This document shows positions 5,114-5,538 of a stretch of 5,538 bases of DNA, one piece after another (within the stretch, counting starts at the first letter, position 1; every line of letters begins with the position of its first letter). Below the pieces are notes generated by a model. The model ran no database searches. It was given only the letters and a program-made list of their open reading frames with translations, and had not been told where the DNA came from. Source of the DNA: an uncultured Clostridia bacterium (GTDB lineage Bacteria; Bacillota; Clostridia; Christensenellales; UBA1242). The stretch spans positions 1 through 5,538 of the forward strand of contig CALBKX010000037.1 of the NCBI GenBank assembly GCA_937895935.1, in the 5' to 3' direction. Position numbers and translations under genes: made by a program.

Positions 5114-5538
5114 TGTAGTTGATAAAATTTTTATTCAGATGGGGTTAGACCTTAAAGAAATAGACAAAGGTATGAATCAGCTAAGTAGAAAGCTAGACGG
5201 AGGACTAAAAAGTCTTATTACTAGTGTAGCTGCACCTGCTATGACTGCTTTTGCTGGTTTTATGTCTGGCAAATTCGTAACTGAAATGATGGCAGGAGCT
5301 AAACAGGCATCAAAATTTGGAGCTTTGCTTGGCATGTCAACCGAAGAAATGAGTGGATGGGGAGACGTAGCACAGGAAGCAGGCATTCAGTTACAGGACT
5401 TGGCAGGAACGTTTTCAAAAGTTTCTGCCAGTGCCGCCAACTCTTTAAAAAGCGGAACTGGTGCATTCGCCGACCTAGTAAATGCTGGGATGATTGATAG
5501 CTTAACAGACGCAGATGGAAAGCTAAAAAGCACAGAAT
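5103..5538 (+). CDS. Tail tape measure protein, N-terminal part (3' truncated)
   Basis: An open frame begins at ATG 5103 behind AAGGCGGTG and runs off the right edge after 145 complete codons with no stop. The N-terminus (VDKIFIQMGLDLKEIDKGMNQLSRKL) is the usual tape-measure start: a short strand followed by a helix with heptad-like spacing. A hydrophobic Ala/Gly-rich stretch (about 37-56, SLITSVAAPAMTAFAGFMSG) comes next. The segment ASKFGALLGMSTEEMSGWGDVAQEAGIQLQDLAG (69-102) follows the common pattern 'A--LGMS-EE-------A---G-----L', known from many phage tape measure proteins. The protein sets tail length, is coated by the chaperones encoded just upstream, and is usually ejected during infection. 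Its start overlaps the end of the frameshift product by 11 nt, which suggests coupling. The full length cannot be judged here. Confidence 0.88.
   Translation, partial: MAGNVVDKIFIQMGLDLKEIDKGMNQLSRKLDGGLKSLITSVAAPAMTAFAGFMSGKFVTEMMAGAKQASKFGALLGMSTEEMSGWGDVAQEAGIQLQDLAGTFSKVSASAANSLKSGTGAFADLVNAGMIDSLTDADGKLKSTE

Overview
The window is a piece of the late (virion structure) operon of a contractile-tailed bacteriophage or prophage. It is AT-rich, very densely packed and coded entirely on the + strand. The Shine-Dalgarno sequences are mostly strong (AGGAGG or GGAGGTG types), and genes overlap or nearly touch. This looks like a phage of a low-GC Bacillota-type host (Clostridia or Negativicutes would fit), but the host is inference. 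No integrase, lysis, tRNA, IS, CRISPR or attachment-site sequence is present, so phage versus prophage cannot be decided here.

Layout: (1) 1-81 is the last 26 codons of a protein placed like the major capsid protein. (2) 103-136 is a hairpin with a U-tract, a probable intrinsic terminator or attenuator inside the operon. (3) 161-661 is a small protein with a charged N-terminal tail, of a family that follows the capsid gene in this phage type. (4) 664-1950 holds three head-tail connector or tail-completion genes: a DUF4054-like connector, an HK97-gp10-like protein starting at TTG, and a head-tail joining protein. (5) 1940-2515 is a neck/tail-terminator-like protein. (6) 2518-3990 is the tail sheath (DUF3383-like). 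(7) 4005-4430 is the tail tube protein. (8) 4434-5113 holds the tail assembly chaperones. (9) 5103 to the window end is the N-terminus of the tape measure protein. The order capsid, connectors, neck, sheath, tube, chaperones, tape measure matches the assembly logic of long contractile tails, and each assignment supports its neighbours.

The most notable signal is at the chaperone locus. The 176-residue zero-frame protein contains a perfect slippery heptamer, T TTT TTT (4877-4883), in the correct register. From there the -1 frame stays open to 5113 and encodes a conserved-looking domain with no usable start codon or ribosome binding site of its own. I infer a programmed -1 ribosomal frameshift, analogous to lambda G/GT, giving a 226-residue fusion beside the 176-residue short form. 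Conventional gene calling would miss this second product.

Smaller points are a 7-residue tandem duplication inside the chaperone, a TTG start, a start-site correction for the neck protein, and an intra-operon terminator with no convincing promoter behind it. I see no wholly new kind of system. The window is a recognisable structural module with a well-supported recoding event.
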